Source: Phenylobacterium sp. NIBR 498073 | GTDB lineage: Bacteria > Pseudomonadota > Alphaproteobacteria > Caulobacterales > Caulobacteraceae | NCBI RefSeq assembly: GCF_027286305.1 | Contig: NZ_CP114599.1 | Coordinates: 1,674,001-1,738,000 of the forward strand | Direction: 5' to 3' | Length of the DNA stretch: 64,000 bases | In this document: in pieces, positions 23,826-32,499 of the stretch | Layout: each line of letters begins with the position of its first letter | Numbering within the stretch: position 1 is the first letter of the stretch | Position numbers and translations under genes: made by a program | The notes under the pieces: model-generated | Database searches by the model: none | Told to the model about the DNA's origin: nothing | Seen by the model: the letters and a program-made list of their open reading frames with translations, nothing else

Positions 23826-24791
23826 ATGACACAAGGATTTCAGCGGCGCAGTGTGCTGGCGGGATTGGCAGGAATGGGAGCGGCCATGACGGGAATTGCG
23901 AACGCCAACGCGGCGGGCGGTAAGTTGTTCTTCCAGCGCCACGGCCTGCCGATCGGGCTGCAGCTCTATACGCTGGGCTCGGACGCGGCGAAGGACCTGG
24001 ACGGCACGCTCGCCCAGGTCGCCAAGATCGGCTACCGCAACATCGAGCTGGCCGGCCTGCTGGGCAAGACCGCCGCGGAGATGAAGGCGGCGATGGACCG
24101 CGCCGGGCTCACCTGCACCAGCGCCCACATCCAGGGCCGGGCGATGGGCGCGCAGACCTTCAGCGGCGACCTTGCCAAGCTGGCCGACGACCTGAACGTG
24201 CTGGGCGTGAAGTCGGCGGTGATGCCGCTCTTCTACATCCCCGACCGCTTCGAGCTGAAGCCGAACCCGGGCGAGGACGGAGCGGCGTTCCTGAGCCGCA
24301 TGGCCGGGCAGATGACGCTGGACGACTGGAAGTGGAACGCCGACTTCCTGAACCAGAAGGGCCAGGCGCTGAAGGATGCGGGCATCACCGTCGGCTATCA
24401 CAACCACAACAACGAGTTCGCGCCGATCGGCGGCACGACGGGCATGGACGTCCTGCTGAAGGAGACCGACCCGTCGCTGGTGACCTTCGAGATGGACGCC
24501 GGCTGGGTGACCGCCGCGGGCCACGACCCGTTCGCGCTGCTCAAGGAGCACAAGGGCCGCTTCACCCTGATGCACGTGAAGGACATCAAGGCGACGACCA
24601 CGTCGAACTTCGTGCTGAAGCAGGACCCGACCGAGGTCGGCGGCGGCATGATCGACTGGAAGAAGCTGCTGCCGGCGGCCTATGCGTCGGGCGTGCGCGG
24701 GTTCTTTGTCGAGCAGGAGCCGCCGTTCGCCCATCCGCGCATCGAGTCGACCAAGATCAGCCACGACTACCTGGCGAGCGTGGCCGCCTGA
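23826..24791 (+). CDS. sugar phosphate isomerase/epimerase family TIM-barrel protein, Tat-exported
   Basis: The product is 321 residues. It opens with a Tat-type signal (QRRSVLAGLAGMGAAMTGIANANA), so it is probably periplasmic. The AP-endonuclease-2/xylose-isomerase-like barrel is shown by LPIGLQLYTLG, IGYRNIELAGLLG, VGYHNHNNEF, TFEMDAGWVTAAG and LMHVKDIKA. Acidic residues and His in these strands normally bind a divalent metal. Such proteins in 3-keto-glycoside clusters isomerise or dehydrate keto sugars. The stop overlaps the next start by one base (TGATG). Confidence 0.88.
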   Translation: MTQGFQRRSVLAGLAGMGAAMTGIANANAAGGKLFFQRHGLPIGLQLYTLGSDAAKDLDGTLAQVAKIGYRNIELAGLLGKTAAEMKAAMDRAGLTCTSAHIQGRAMGAQTFSGDLAKLADDLNVLGVKSAVMPLFYIPDRFELKPNPGEDGAAFLSRMAGQMTLDDWKWNADFLNQKGQALKDAGITVGYHNHNNEFAPIGGTTGMDVLLKETDPSLVTFEMDAGWVTAAGHDPFALLKEHKGRFTLMHVKDIKATTTSNFVLKQDPTEVGGGMIDWKKLLPAAYASGVRGFFVEQEPPFAHPRIESTKISHDYLASVAA

Positions 24792-25933
24792 TGACGCGTG
24801 GAGCTCCCCTGCGGCTGGCCATGGTCGGCGGCGGACCCGGCTCGTTCATCGGGCCGGTGCATCGGATGGCGGCGGAGTTGGACGGCGCCATCCAGCTGGT
24901 TGCGGGCGCATTCAGCCGCGACGGCCAGAAGAACGCCCAGGCCGCGCAGGCCTGGGGCGTGGCGGGCGACCGGGCCTATGGCGACTATCGCCAGATGCTG
25001 GCGGCCGAGGCCGCGCGCGAGGACGGGGCGCAGCTGGTGGCGGTGGTGACGCCCAACCACCTGCACTTCGAAGTCGCCGCCGCGGCGCTGGCGGCCGGCA
25101 TGCACGTGATCAGCGACAAGCCGGCGACCCTGAACCTGGCCCAGGCGCAGGAGCTGGCCGGCGTGGTGGCGGGGGCGGGCAAGCTCTATGGCCTGACCTT
25201 CGTCTATACCGGCTATCCGATGGTCCGCGAGGCCCGCGAGATCATCGCCCGCGGCGAGCTGGGCGCGGTGCGCAAGGTCATCGTCGAGTATTCGCAGGGC
25301 TGGCTGTCGCGGCCGATCGAGCGCGACGGCGACAAGCAGGCCGGCTGGCGGGCCGATCCGGCTCAGGCCGGGGTCGGCGGCGCGATCGGCGACATCGGAG
25401 TGCACGCCTTCAATCTGGCCGAGTTCGTGAGCGGGGCGCGGGTCGAGCGCATCTGCGCGGACCTGGCCGCGGTGGTGCCGGGCCGCACGCTGGATGACGA
25501 CTGCAACGTGCTGCTGCGGTTCGCAGGCGGCGCACGCGGCGTGCTGATCGCCTCGCAGATCTCGGCCGGGGCGCGCAACGGCCTGACCACCAAGGTCTAT
25601 GGCGAGAAGGGCGGACTGACCTGGTCGCACGAGCGCCACACCGAGCTCATCGTCGACTGGCTGGACGGGCCGACCCAGATCCTGCATGCGGCCTCGGGCT
25701 ATCTGGGCGCCGCGGCCCGGGCCGGCTCGCGCATTCCGACCGGACATCCCGAAGGCTTCATCGAGGCCTTCGCCAACCTCTATCGAGACTTCGCGGGTGC
25801 GATCGTCGCCGGGACGCCGAACCTGGTTCCCGACATCGGCGAGGGCGTGCGCAGCATGGCCTTCGTCGAGCGGGCGGTCGCCGCCAGCGCCGCGGGCGAG
25901 GGCTGGGTCGCGCTGCTGGGAGACGCCGCATGA
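24791..25933 (+). CDS. Gfo/Idh/MocA-family NAD(P)-dependent sugar oxidoreductase
   Basis: The product is 380 residues. The N-terminal Rossmann fold reads [22 protein letters not shown]. The family signature EKP appears as DKP ([12 protein letters not shown]), and the catalytic strand has [13 protein letters not shown] with the conserved His. The family oxidises or reduces sugar hydroxyls, often at C3, so it fits interconversion of glucose and 3-keto-glucose. It is cytoplasmic (no signal). It overlaps the next gene by four bases (ATGA). Direction of reaction and cofactor cannot be assigned. Confidence 0.9.
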   Translation: MTRGAPLRLAMVGGGPGSFIGPVHRMAAELDGAIQLVAGAFSRDGQKNAQAAQAWGVAGDRAYGDYRQMLAAEAAREDGAQLVAVVTPNHLHFEVAAAALAAGMHVISDKPATLNLAQAQELAGVVAGAGKLYGLTFVYTGYPMVREAREIIARGELGAVRKVIVEYSQGWLSRPIERDGDKQAGWRADPAQAGVGGAIGDIGVHAFNLAEFVSGARVERICADLAAVVPGRTLDDDCNVLLRFAGGARGVLIASQISAGARNGLTTKVYGEKGGLTWSHERHTELIVDWLDGPTQILHAASGYLGAAARAGSRIPTGHPEGFIEAFANLYRDFAGAIVAGTPNLVPDIGEGVRSMAFVERAVAASAAGEGWVALLGDAA

Positions 25934-26985
25934 AGACGCTTAAAGGCCCCGGGATCTTCCTGGCCCAGTTCATCGGCGCCGAGCCGCCGTTCGACAAGCT
26001 GGAGACCATGGCCCAGTGGGTCGCGTCGATGGGCTATGTCGGCGTGCAGATGCCGACCGGCGGGGCGGACTCGTTCTTCGACCTGGCGCGCGCCGCGCAG
26101 AGCCAGACCTATTGCGATGAGATCGCCGGGGTGCTGGCCGAGCATGGGCTGGTGATCACCGAGCTGTCGACCCACCTGCAGGGCCAGCTGGTCGCGGTGC
26201 ATCCGGCCTATGACGAGCTGTTCGACGGCTTCGCGCCGCCGCAGTTGCGCGGCAAGCCGGCCGAGCGTCAGGCCTGGGCGGTCGAGCAGGTGAAGGCGGC
26301 CGCGGTGGCCAGCCGGCGGCTGGGGCTGAAGGCGCATGCGACGTTCTCGGGCGCACTGGCCTGGCCGTACTTCTATCCGTGGCCGCAGCGGCCGGCGGGC
26401 CTGGTCGAGGAAGCCTTCGCCGAGCTGGGCCGCCGCTGGCGGCCGATCCTCGACGCCTTCGAGAATGAGGGCGTCGACGTCTGCTACGAGATCCATCCGG
26501 GCGAGGACCTGCACGACGGGGCGACGTTCGAGCGGTTCCTGGATGAAGTCGGCGGCCACCCGCGCGCCAACATCCTCTACGATCCCAGCCACCTGCTGCT
26601 GCAGCAGCTGGACTACCTCGGCTACATCGACCGCTATCACGAGCGGATCCGCGCCTTCCACGTGAAGGACGCCGAGTTCCGGCCGGACGCGCGTTCGGGC
26701 GTCTATGGCGGCTACCAGGGCTGGGTCGAGCGGCCCGGGCGGTTCCGCTCGCTGGGCGACGGGCAGGTCGACTTCAAGGCGATCTTCTCGAAGCTGGCGC
26801 AGTACGACTATGACGGCTGGGCGGTGCTGGAGTGGGAGTGCGCGCTGAAGCATCCCGAGGACGGCGCCCGGGAAGGCGCACCCTTCATCCGCGATCACAT
26901 CATCCGCGTCACCGAGCGGGCGTTCGACGACTTCGCTGGCAGCGCGCCGGACGCCGGACGCAATCGGCGGCTGCTGGGCCTATAG
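25930..26985 (+). CDS. sugar phosphate isomerase/epimerase family TIM-barrel protein (cytoplasmic)
   Basis: The product is 351 residues with no signal peptide. Barrel strands and metal ligands are visible as YVGVQMPT, ITELSTHLQGQ, VDVCYEIHPGEDLHDG, NILYDPSHLLLQQ, IRAFHVKDAEF and WAVLEWECALKHPEDG. Length and the HPGEDLHDG and DPSHL blocks match isomerases found with Gfo/Idh/MocA partners in glycoside and inositol-like catabolism. It is the third gene of the coupled run, and the cytochrome c gene starts 11 bases after its stop. Confidence 0.87.
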   Translation: MKTLKGPGIFLAQFIGAEPPFDKLETMAQWVASMGYVGVQMPTGGADSFFDLARAAQSQTYCDEIAGVLAEHGLVITELSTHLQGQLVAVHPAYDELFDGFAPPQLRGKPAERQAWAVEQVKAAAVASRRLGLKAHATFSGALAWPYFYPWPQRPAGLVEEAFAELGRRWRPILDAFENEGVDVCYEIHPGEDLHDGATFERFLDEVGGHPRANILYDPSHLLLQQLDYLGYIDRYHERIRAFHVKDAEFRPDARSGVYGGYQGWVERPGRFRSLGDGQVDFKAIFSKLAQYDYDGWAVLEWECALKHPEDGAREGAPFIRDHIIRVTERAFDDFAGSAPDAGRNRRLLGL

Positions 26986-26996
26986 GAGTTCAAGAC

Positions 26997-27350
26997 ATGA
27001 AGCTGGGTATCATCCTGGCCGCGACCTTCGCGGCGAGCGCGGCCGTGGCCGCTCCCTCGGGCGAGGCGGTGTTCAAGCAGCGCTGCGCGGTTTGCCACTC
27101 GATCGCGCCGGCCCCGGGCAAGATGGGCCCGCCGCTGGCCGGGGTCGCCGGGCGCAAGGCCGGCACGCTGCCGGGCTACGCCTACAGCACGGCGATGAAG
27201 GGCTCGAAGCTGACCTGGAACGCGGCCACGCTCGACACCTATTTGAAGGCGCCGGCCAAGAGCGTGCCGGGCACCAAGATGCTGGTCGGCGCCCCCGACG
27301 CCGAGCAGCGGGCGGCGCTGGTGACGTATCTGGGGACGCTGAAGAACTAG
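26997..27350 (+). CDS. periplasmic c-type cytochrome, class I
   Basis: The product is 117 residues with a signal peptide (MKLGIILAATFAASAAVAA). It has a single haem motif CAVCH, the KMGPPLAGVAGR block and the axial Met in VPGTKMLVG. It looks like the small monohaem cytochromes that accept electrons from periplasmic flavin dehydrogenases. A TAGGAG ribosome site precedes the ATG. Position in the sugar cluster suggests it takes electrons from the GMC dehydrogenase at 28505 and passes them to the respiratory chain. Confidence 0.92.
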   Translation: MKLGIILAATFAASAAVAAPSGEAVFKQRCAVCHSIAPAPGKMGPPLAGVAGRKAGTLPGYAYSTAMKGSKLTWNAATLDTYLKAPAKSVPGTKMLVGAPDAEQRAALVTYLGTLKN

Positions 27351-27373
27351 GCGGCCATCGTCCCGCCAACCGG

Positions 27374-27510
27374 TGTCATCCCGGTTTGCGCAGCAAGACC
27401 GGGACCCATTCTCGCCGCATGGGTGGAATGGGGCGCGGCCCAGCCGAGGCTCCAGACATCTGGTGTTCATGGGTCCCGGTCTTCGGCCTGCGGCCGAAGC
27501 CGGGATGACA
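27374..27510. repeat. long imperfect inverted repeat between convergent genes
   Basis: The left arm 27374-27409 begins TGTCATCCCGG and ends GACCGGGACCCAT. The right arm 27469-27510 begins ATGGGTCCCGGTC and ends CCGGGATGACA, and is its complement apart from a few mismatches and an indel. Inside the right arm, CTTCGGCC-TGC-GGCCGAAG (27481-27499) is a perfect hairpin. It may be a dispersed intergenic repeat that also terminates transcription from both sides. Confidence 0.65.
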
Positions 27511-27516
27511 TGGAGA

Positions 27517-28317
27517 TCAGCGCAGCTCCTGCACCTCGATGTCCTTGAACGTGATGGGGTGGCCCTCGCTCTGCAGGGCGATGTAGCCCTCGGTCGCCTT
27601 GTGGGTTTCGAAGTAGGGCCGGGCGACGGCGGCGAAGCTGTCGGTCGGGTCGAGGGCGACGCCCGCGTAGCGGTGCACGACCGCGCCGTTGATCTTCTGG
27701 GTCACCTGGCCGCTGGGCAGGACCTCGAGCTCCAGGCTGGTCCAGGTTCCGTTGGCGATGGTGGGCGCGGTGGTCGAGGGGACGCAGTGCTCCTTGGCCT
27801 TCACCCCGTCGAAGGTGATGCTGGTTCCAGGCGTGCAGACCGCGCCGGTGGGGCGGGGGCCTGCGCCGTCGCGGCCGAGAATCTGGAACTCCACCGACAT
27901 CGGGAACGGCTGGCCCAGGCTCATGCTCTGTGGGCTCTGGCTGGCGAACATCACGCCGCTGTTGCTGCGCGCCCAGGCCGGGGTGTCGGGCAGGGCTGGG
28001 TCGAGCACCTTGTAGTTCAGCCGCAGGCGATAGGCCTGGAACGGGGTCTTGTAGAACAGGTGGCCGAACTTGCCGCCGAACTTGCCGTCATACCCGGCGT
28101 AGGAGACGGTGATCGCGCCGTCCTGGACCACGAAGGTCTGGGCGTAGTTCTCGCCCGCGGGATAGCCGGCGATCTTCGGCGTCCAGCCGTCGAGGCTCCG
28201 GCCATCGAAGATCGGCGTCCACTTGCCGGCCTTCACGGCCTGGGCGTGAGCGGGGGCGGCGAGCAGGGCGAGGGCGGCCAGGGGCGCGAGTGCGGCGGCC
28301 AGTCGGCATGAGGGCAT
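27517..28317 (-). CDS. DUF1080 (3-keto-disaccharide hydrolase family) protein, secreted
   Basis: The product is 266 residues with a signal peptide (LAALALLAAPAHAQA). The DUF1080 fold is marked by WTPIFDGRSLDGWTPKI, FVVQDGAITVSY, YRLRLNYKVL, RSNSGVMFASQS, PMSVEFQILG and GTWTSLELEVLPSGQVTQKINGAVVHRY. Family members hydrolyse or eliminate the glycosidic bond of 3-keto-glycosides. It is encoded between the cytochrome and the GMC dehydrogenase but on the opposite strand, so it has its own promoter shared with the divergent GMC operon. The role follows strongly from context but has not been shown for this protein. Confidence 0.9.
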   Translation of the reverse strand: MPSCRLAAALAPLAALALLAAPAHAQAVKAGKWTPIFDGRSLDGWTPKIAGYPAGENYAQTFVVQDGAITVSYAGYDGKFGGKFGHLFYKTPFQAYRLRLNYKVLDPALPDTPAWARSNSGVMFASQSPQSMSLGQPFPMSVEFQILGRDGAGPRPTGAVCTPGTSITFDGVKAKEHCVPSTTAPTIANGTWTSLELEVLPSGQVTQKINGAVVHRYAGVALDPTDSFAAVARPYFETHKATEGYIALQSEGHPITFKDIEVQELR

Positions 28318-28504
28318 AGGGTTTCCGTTTCCTCCTGGAAGATGTGCACGCGCGTTCCGGCGTTCCCTTGTCTACTTGCAATGTAACCCATTTCATGGAA
28401 CCTGGGAGATGCAAAGCGCAGCTCGGCGCCACGGCGGATTCGCGGCCGCCGCCGACGCGCGAACGAACCAGGCGGACTACGCCGCCGCACCGAGACCGGG
28501 GGGA

Positions 28505-30238
28505 ATGATGGCCAATCTGAACGGCCGTTCGCGCCAGGAAAACACCTATGACGCCATCGTTGTCGGCAGCGGGATCAGCGGCGGCTGGGCCGCCAAGGAG
28601 CTGACGGAGAAGGGTCTCAAGACCCTGGTGCTGGAACGCGGGCCGATGGTCCGCCACCTTGAGGACTATCCCACGGCGATGACCGACCCGTGGGACACCA
28701 AGTACCCGCAGGGCAAGCTGCCGGCCGAGCAGCTGAAGGCGCAGTATCCCGTGCAGTCGCGCACCGGCTACACGGTCAACGAATACACCAAGCACTTCTT
28801 CGTCCGGGACGACGAAAACCCGTACACCGAGGAGGAGCGGTTCGACTGGATCCGCAGCTATCAGGTCGGCGGTCGTTCGCTGACCTGGGGGCGGCAGACC
28901 TATCGCCACAGCCCGATGGACTTCGAGGCCAACGCCCGCGAGGGCGTGGCGATCGACTGGCCGATCCGCTACGCCGACCTGGCCCCCTGGTACGACTATG
29001 TGGAGCGCTTCATCGGCGTCTCCGGCCAGAACGAGGGTCTGCCGCATCTGCCCGACGGCCAGTTCCAGCCGCCGATGGAGATGAACTGCGTCGAGAGGGC
29101 CTTCAAGCAGCGGGTCGAGGGCAGGTTCGGCGAGCGCCGGATCACCATGGGCCGCTGCGCGCACCTGACCGAGCCTACCGAAGAGCAGCTGAGCCTGGGG
29201 CGCAGCAAGTGCCAGTACCGCAACATGTGCATGCGCGGCTGTCCGTTCGGCGGTTACTTCAGCTCCAACTCGGCGACGCTGGTGGCGGCCGAGCGGACCG
29301 GGAACCTGCGGATGCGGCCCGACAGCATCGTCACCTCGCTGATCTATGACGCCAAGGCCGGCAAGGCGACCGGGGTGCGGATCCTGGACGCCCAGACCCT
29401 GAAGGAAGAGGAATTCTACGCCGAGGTGATCTTCCTCTGCGCCTCGGCCCTCAACTCGACCTGGATCATGCTGAACTCGACCAGCTCGCGGTTCGAGAAC
29501 GGCTTCGGCAACGGCAGCGACCAGCTGGGCCGCAATGTCATGGACCACCACTTCCGGGTCGGGGCCAAGGCCGACGTCGAGGAGTTCGGCGACAAGTACT
29601 ATTCCGGCCGCCGGCCGAACGGCATCTACATCCCGCGCTTCCGCAACCTGGGCGACGCGGCGACGAAGAAGGACTTCCTGCGCGGCTATGGTTACCAGGG
29701 CGGGGCCTCGCGTCCCGGCTGGGACCGCGACCTGGCGGGCGAGGGCTTCGGCGCCGACCGCAAGGCGGCCATGAGCCAGCCTGGGCCCTGGACCATGCAG
29801 CTGGGCGCGTTCGGCGAGATCCTGCCCTACGAGGACAACCGCGTGACCCTGAACCACGCGGCCAAGGACAAGTACGGCCTGCCGACCCTGTCGGCCAAGG
29901 TGACGATCCGCGAGAACGAGAAGGCCATGCGCAAGGATATGCAGGCCGCCGCCGTGGAGATGCTGGAGGCCGCCGGCTTCAAGAACGTCATGGCCGCGGA
30001 CATGGGCTATGCGCCGGGCCTCGGCATCCACGAGATGGGCACGGCGCGGATGGGCCGCGACCCGAAGACCTCGGTGCTGAACGCCCACAACCAGGTGCAC
30101 GAGTGCACGAACGTCTACGTCACCGACGGCGCGGCCATGACCTCGGCCTCCTGCGTGAACCCGTCGCTGACCTACATGGCGCTGACCGCCCGGGCCGTCG
30201 ACCATGCGGTCCAGGCCAAGCGCAAGGGGGACCTGTGA
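28505..30238 (+). CDS. GMC-family flavin dehydrogenase, glycoside 3-dehydrogenase-like large subunit
   Basis: The product is 577 residues from ATG 28505, with a second ATG directly after it and a GGGGGG ribosome site before it. FAD-binding VVGSGISGGWAAKELTEKG lies near residues 16-34. The GMC motif GGRSLTWGRQTYRHSP and a Cys-rich insert (CQYRNMCMRGCPFGGYF) follow. The C-terminal active region is HEMGTARMG… NPSLTYMALTARAVDHA. This architecture matches the large subunit of periplasmic three-component sugar dehydrogenases (glucoside 3-dehydrogenase, gluconate 2-dehydrogenase, Caulobacter LacA type). The Cys-rich insert could hold an Fe-S cluster. It overlaps the small-subunit start by one base. 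Confidence 0.92.
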   Translation: MMANLNGRSRQENTYDAIVVGSGISGGWAAKELTEKGLKTLVLERGPMVRHLEDYPTAMTDPWDTKYPQGKLPAEQLKAQYPVQSRTGYTVNEYTKHFFVRDDENPYTEEERFDWIRSYQVGGRSLTWGRQTYRHSPMDFEANAREGVAIDWPIRYADLAPWYDYVERFIGVSGQNEGLPHLPDGQFQPPMEMNCVERAFKQRVEGRFGERRITMGRCAHLTEPTEEQLSLGRSKCQYRNMCMRGCPFGGYFSSNSATLVAAERTGNLRMRPDSIVTSLIYDAKAGKATGVRILDAQTLKEEEFYAEVIFLCASALNSTWIMLNSTSSRFENGFGNGSDQLGRNVMDHHFRVGAKADVEEFGDKYYSGRRPNGIYIPRFRNLGDAATKKDFLRGYGYQGGASRPGWDRDLAGEGFGADRKAAMSQPGPWTMQLGAFGEILPYEDNRVTLNHAAKDKYGLPTLSAKVTIRENEKAMRKDMQAAAVEMLEAAGFKNVMAADMGYAPGLGIHEMGTARMGRDPKTSVLNAHNQVHECTNVYVTDGAAMTSASCVNPSLTYMALTARAVDHAVQAKRKGDL

Positions 30239-30798
30239 TGCTGAACCGTCGCGACGCGTTCCGGGGCCTGGCCCTGACCATGGGCATGGTGTCGGTCGGC
30301 TTCGCCGGCCCGGTCGCCGCCGCCCTGCCGCCGCTGGCCTGGACGCCCGCCGCGCTCGACGCCGAGCAGGCCCGGGCGCTGGACGCCGCCGCCGAGCTGA
30401 TCGTGCCGAAGACCGACACCCCGGGGGCGCGCGAGGCCAAGGTCCCGCAGTTCGTCGACCGGGCGGTCGCCACCTATCTGGACAAGCCGCAGGCCGAGTT
30501 GCTGAAGACCGGCCTCAGCCAGATGAACGCCGACGCGCGGGCCGCGCACGGCAAGGCGTTCGCCGAGCTGACCGGCGCCCAGCAGACCGCGCTGCTGAGC
30601 CGCTACGACCAGGAGGCCGCCGCCGCCCGCAAGGCGTGGAAGCCGCGCCACTTCTTCTCGCTGCTGAAGGAGTACGTGACGATCGGCTACTTCATCTCCG
30701 AGCCTGGGGCGACCCTGGCGCTGAGGTACGAGCCGGCGCCCGGCGAGTACCATGGCTGCGTGCCGCTGGCCGAGATCGGCCGCGCCTGGGCGCTGTAG
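30238..30798 (+). CDS. gluconate 2-dehydrogenase subunit 3-family small subunit, Tat-exported
   Basis: The product is 186 residues. It begins MLNRRDAFRGLALTMGM, a twin-arginine signal, then LDAEQARALDAAAELIVPKTDTPGAREAKVPQFVDRAV, the hallmark of the subunit-3 family. A C-terminal HFFSLLKEYVTIGYFISEPG motif follows. The subunit escorts the signal-less GMC subunit through the Tat system and is needed for activity in related enzymes. The start overlaps the GMC stop (TGATG). Together with cytochrome c (26997) it completes the three-component dehydrogenase. Confidence 0.92.
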   Translation: MLNRRDAFRGLALTMGMVSVGFAGPVAAALPPLAWTPAALDAEQARALDAAAELIVPKTDTPGAREAKVPQFVDRAVATYLDKPQAELLKTGLSQMNADARAAHGKAFAELTGAQQTALLSRYDQEAAAARKAWKPRHFFSLLKEYVTIGYFISEPGATLALRYEPAPGEYHGCVPLAEIGRAWAL

Positions 30799-31503
30799 CT
30801 AGCGTCGCGTGGCGACGGGGTTCTCCGGCACCGGCGACATGGCCTTGAGTTCGTTCAGGGCGTCGATGCTGATCTTCGCCCAGCGCTGGAACAGCATGGT
30901 GAAGTCGGAGCGGTTGGTGACGCTGTTGCGCATGTAGGGGCCGGTGTCGCCGGCGATCCGCGAGTCGACGGCGCGGCCGAGCAGGGCTCCGGTCTCCGAG
31001 TCGCGGACCTCGATCACCACGGTGGCCGACCCGGCGTCCTCGCTGAAGGTCCGCGAGCGGCCGGCAGTGGGCCGGTCCGGAGCGGTGACGTAGAGGTTTG
31101 CGACGCCGGTGCGCACGCGCAGGACGTCCGGGCCAGGGGTGGTGACCACCTGGTAGCCGGCGGCGGTATAGGCCTTCTGGAACACCTCCTCGAAGCCGGT
31201 GCGGGCCGCGTCGAGCATCTTCTGGGCGTCTTCCTTGGAGATGCGCTGCGACAGGTCGAGGGTGTCGTTGTTGTAGTCGCGGACCCAGTTCTTGCGGAAA
31301 GCGACCTCGGTCGGGTCCATCATGATCTTGGTGTAGGCGCGGAAGTCGGAGCCGGGTAGCACGTAGGCCGCGTCGAAACGCTTGGATTTCACGTTGGTCA
31401 GGCCGTCCCAGGTGGCGGGCGGCGAGGCGGCGAGGGCTTGCGGGGCCGCGCTCCCGAGCAGGCAGATGGCGGCGAGCGCGGTGACGACGGCGCGACGGGT
31501 CAT
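30799..31503 (-). CDS. DUF3313-family periplasmic protein
   Basis: The product is 234 residues with a signal peptide (VVTALAAICLLGSAAPQALAA). FDAAYVLPGSDFRAYTKIMMDPTEVAFRKNWVRDYN and the later VVIEVRDSETGALLGRAVDSRIAGDTG match DUF3313, a poorly understood family of envelope proteins and lipoproteins. No lipobox Cys is seen here. It carries the shared GGGTTTNNCCSGAT motif 61-74 bases before its ATG. Its stop abuts the dehydrogenase small subunit, which belongs to a different unit. Confidence 0.8.
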   Translation of the reverse strand: MTRRAVVTALAAICLLGSAAPQALAASPPATWDGLTNVKSKRFDAAYVLPGSDFRAYTKIMMDPTEVAFRKNWVRDYNNDTLDLSQRISKEDAQKMLDAARTGFEEVFQKAYTAAGYQVVTTPGPDVLRVRTGVANLYVTAPDRPTAGRSRTFSEDAGSATVVIEVRDSETGALLGRAVDSRIAGDTGPYMRNSVTNRSDFTMLFQRWAKISIDALNELKAMSPVPENPVATRR

Positions 31504-31563
31504 GGTGGGGGCTCCCTGACGAATGGCTCAGCGTCACCATGCGCCCGGCCCCCGGAGGCCGGT

Positions 31564-31577
31564 ATCGGGGGAAACCC
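31564..31577 (-). promoter_or_regulatory. shared motif copy A, upstream of the DUF3313 gene
   Basis: On the coding strand the site reads GGGTTTCCCCCGAT, an exact match to GGGTTTNNCCSGAT. It lies 61 bases before the ATG at 31503. See the other copies at 33184, 36425 and 39584. Confidence 0.5.
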
Positions 31578-31607
31578 GTAGAGCAGGGCCGGGGAACCGC
31601 GAGGCGG

Positions 31608-32471
31608 TCAGGTCAGTCCGGCGGCCGGATAGCGGCGCTTGAACCAAGCCTGATAGAGGGCGCCGACGACCAGGCTGACCAGCATGAACAGCAGCACTGC
31701 GGCGGTGACGCGCTTGTCGTTGAAGGTGGTGTTGGCGATCAGCATGGCGATGCCTGGGTGGCGCACGGAACTGGCGACGGCGAGGGTGGCGCGGTCGCAG
31801 TCGGCCGGTCCGCCGAGCAGGTGGCCGCCGATCAGGGTGATGACCGTCAGCCCGGCCATGGCCGCCATCGCCCCGTCGCCGATCAGGTTGCGGATCGCCG
31901 GCCAGATCGCAGCCAGCATGGGCACGAAGACCACCACCACCAGCAGCATGCTCAGCCGGTAGACCCAGGGGCCGATGCGCTCGGCCAGGGCCGGCGCCAG
32001 CATCCGGATGACCATCCCCAGGCCGAGCGGGATCACGACGCCGGTCGCCACGGTCGCGGCGATGGTGCGGATGGGCAGGGTCCGCTCATGGCCGAACAGT
32101 CGCGCGGCGAGGTCGAAGACCAGCGGAACGGCGACGATGGTCAGCAGCGCCATGGCGACATAGACCCCGTAGGCGTACTCCTTGCGGCCGCCGATCTTGA
32201 GCTGCTTGCCGGGCACCAGGGGCGGCACCGGCGAGATGGCCATCAGCATGATCCCGGCCTTCACCGCCGGCTCCAGCGGCAGCATCCAGACCAGAGCTGC
32301 GGCGGCCAGCGGAGGAATGACCTCCACCGCCAGGATCGCTTTCAGCAGCAGGCTTGGTCGCCGCAGGACGTAGATCAGGTCCCCGCGCCCCGACTTCAGG
32401 CCGACCGTCATGACGAGGCCGGCTAGGCTGAGGGTCAGCAGGAGCGGCAGGATCTGCTTGAGGGCTTCCAT
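31608..32471 (-). CDS. bile acid:sodium symporter (BASS)-family transporter
   Basis: The product is 287 residues with 8-9 predicted helices. The start LPLLLTLSLAGLVMTVGLKS and LEPAVKAGIMLMAISPVPPLVPGKQLKIGG resemble the conserved crossover region of BASS transporters. ATLAVASSVRHPGIAMLIAN is the second conserved block. The family moves organic anions with sodium. The last helix-rich segment ends with the basic KRRYPAAGLT. It lies 28 bases downstream of the DUF4136 lipoprotein gene and may share its promoter. Substrate unknown. Confidence 0.85.
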   Translation of the reverse strand: MEALKQILPLLLTLSLAGLVMTVGLKSGRGDLIYVLRRPSLLLKAILAVEVIPPLAAAALVWMLPLEPAVKAGIMLMAISPVPPLVPGKQLKIGGRKEYAYGVYVAMALLTIVAVPLVFDLAARLFGHERTLPIRTIAATVATGVVIPLGLGMVIRMLAPALAERIGPWVYRLSMLLVVVVFVPMLAAIWPAIRNLIGDGAMAAMAGLTVITLIGGHLLGGPADCDRATLAVASSVRHPGIAMLIANTTFNDKRVTAAVLLFMLVSLVVGALYQAWFKRRYPAAGLT

Positions 32472-32499
32472 GATCGAGCCGCCTCCGCGGCGTGCAGCG

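Noticed and set aside
28088..30205. 705-codon minus-strand frame antisense to the GMC dehydrogenase
   Set aside because: The His/Arg/Val-rich low-information product is a shadow. The plus strand has a clear FAD-dependent enzyme.
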